Positions 45,023 to 45,844 of a DNA stretch of 45,844 nucleotides are shown piece by piece (position 1 is the stretch's first letter; each line of letters opens with the position of its first letter). The notes beneath the pieces are model-generated. The model made no database searches. It was not told the DNA's origin and was given only the letters and a program-made list of their open reading frames with translations. Both the position numbers and the translations under genes were made by a program. The stretch is from Priapulus caudatus. Taxonomy: Eukaryota; Priapulida; Priapulimorpha; Priapulimorphida; Priapulidae. The DNA lies in the NCBI RefSeq assembly GCF_000485595.1, contig NW_014577245.1, forward strand, positions 369,680 to 415,523, in the 5' to 3' direction.

Positions 45023-45413
45023 AATATGTTTACTTGTTTATCACCGTAGTTTAAAGTTTTAAAATCGTAATATCATATATGCTGATATTTTAGTAGGTAT
45101 TACACGCTATACGACATCGGGTGTGCATGAATGACGACCTCTATTCATTACCATCAATTGCTGCATTTATTGAATCAACAAGAACGTAAGCAGGCCATCG
45201 TGTGCCGCGGACACGGCCAAATAATATTGGTCAAGTTAAAACCCGTAATTCACAACAAGAACTGTTTGATATTCACGAAATTTCCATAGCTTCCATTACC
45301 CTAATTTAACCGTGAAATATTCAATAATCACGCTTTCAACTTTCAGTTCGCTTTCAATGTTCGTCATGTGACCGCGGTCGACAAGATGGCGTATTTTTAT
45401 CAAGACATTACAC
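45023..45413. other. no recognisable feature
   Basis: AT-rich unique-looking sequence. Confidence 0.5.
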
Positions 45414-45599
45414 CTAAATATGCGCATACTATATATAACCATAGCTTAGCCTGTAATATGGCTACATCTACATCTACATCTACATCTACATCTACATCTA
45501 CATCTACATCTACATCTCCATCTACAAGACATATCATACATCTAAATATGCACATACTATATATAACTATAGCTACGCCTGTGATATGGTTACATCTAG
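45414..45599. repeat. two-copy direct repeat around an ACATCT hexamer array
   Basis: CTAAATATGCGCATACTATA and what follows to TACATCT (45414-45471) recur at 45542-45599 with a few substitutions, offset 128. Between them lie about nine ACATCT hexamers (about 45465-45519). The second copy also ends in ACATCT, as if the hexamer expanded from the unit's own end. Confidence 0.88.
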
Positions 45600-45768
45600 A
45601 AATTGCCGTTCGTCGTGAATGATCGTGCATATAGAACCAGGTCAACATTAGCACCGCCACAACGAATCACATCACTACATCAATGCCACCGATATTCAGC
45701 CGGATGAGTTTCCGTGTCTTTACACAGTCTACATGTATTGCTACTATGGATATATATATATCGTATCA
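45600..45768. other. no recognisable feature
   Basis: Spacer with a short TATATATA run before the terminal repeat. Confidence 0.4.
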
Positions 45769-45844
45769 GGACAAATACCCCCCGGACAATCACCCCCCGG
45801 ACAATTACCCCCGGACAATTACCCCCCGGACAATTACCCCCCAT
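45769..45844. repeat. 15-bp tandem repeat, truncated by the window end
   Basis: About five units of GGACAATTACCCCCC, with variants AATCACC and AAATACC and one unit a C short. The minus strand has regularly spaced G-runs of five or six, which could form a G-quadruplex. The array continues past the window. Confidence 0.92.

Noticed and set aside
1-45844. A new multi-gene system
   Set aside because: I looked for clustered coding frames, conserved domains and operon-like spacing on both strands and found none. The structured signal is repeats, small inverted-repeat elements and duplicated non-coding blocks.

Overview
The window looks like nuclear DNA of a multicellular animal, most likely a marine invertebrate; I cannot name the species. 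The reasons are long CA/TG, CT/GA, CATC and CCGA microsatellites, several minisatellites, foldback (MITE-like) elements, a tRNA-derived SINE with a target-site duplication, a degenerate TTAGGG-like block, and no dense open reading frames. A run of 25 Ns (23180-23204) shows it is a draft assembly. I find no protein-coding gene that I can support and no rRNA, true tRNA or CRISPR. The long open frames (720, 400, 343 and 317 codons) all lie in CATC, CT or CCGA repeats and are repeat artefacts.

Layout. 1-2465: AT-rich sequence with a nested foldback element (1364-1659). 2466-6700: block Q, copy A, ending in a short minisatellite. 6700-11935: mostly featureless sequence with a 30-bp tandem repeat, two perfect palindromes and a CA array. 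11936-13725: CT, CTAT and CATC arrays. 13724-17945: block Q, copy B, full of small indels, followed by a 1.7-kb expansion of the same minisatellite (to 19675). 20200-22060: TG array and block P, copy B, also indel-rich. 22128-24640: TG, CCG-rich, a small TIR element, the N gap, and a second CATC array. 25064-25114: a 51-bp palindromic element. 26286-27847: 28-bp repeat, TG array, block P (clean copy). 27848-29875: block Q, copy C, nearly identical to copy A. 29876-45844: mostly unique sequence with dispersed repeats, minisatellites, a 0.5-kb foldback element (33939-34442), a SINE (36295-36446), GA-rich and CCGA-rich tracts, a short bacterial-looking stretch (44705-45022), and a 15-bp tandem repeat running off the end.

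The dominant signal is one P-Q locus present two to three times. Two versions (A and C) differ at about four bases in 1.9 kb. The third (B) differs mainly by one- to three-base insertions and deletions, the pattern expected of unpolished long-read sequence. Its P and Q parts lie in swapped order, and the copy edges fall in AT microsatellites. I read this as a segmental duplication confounded by assembly error, or allelic copies wrongly joined. I did not find a convincing new biological system; the best biological leads are the small inverted-repeat elements, the SINE and the bacterial-like stretch.
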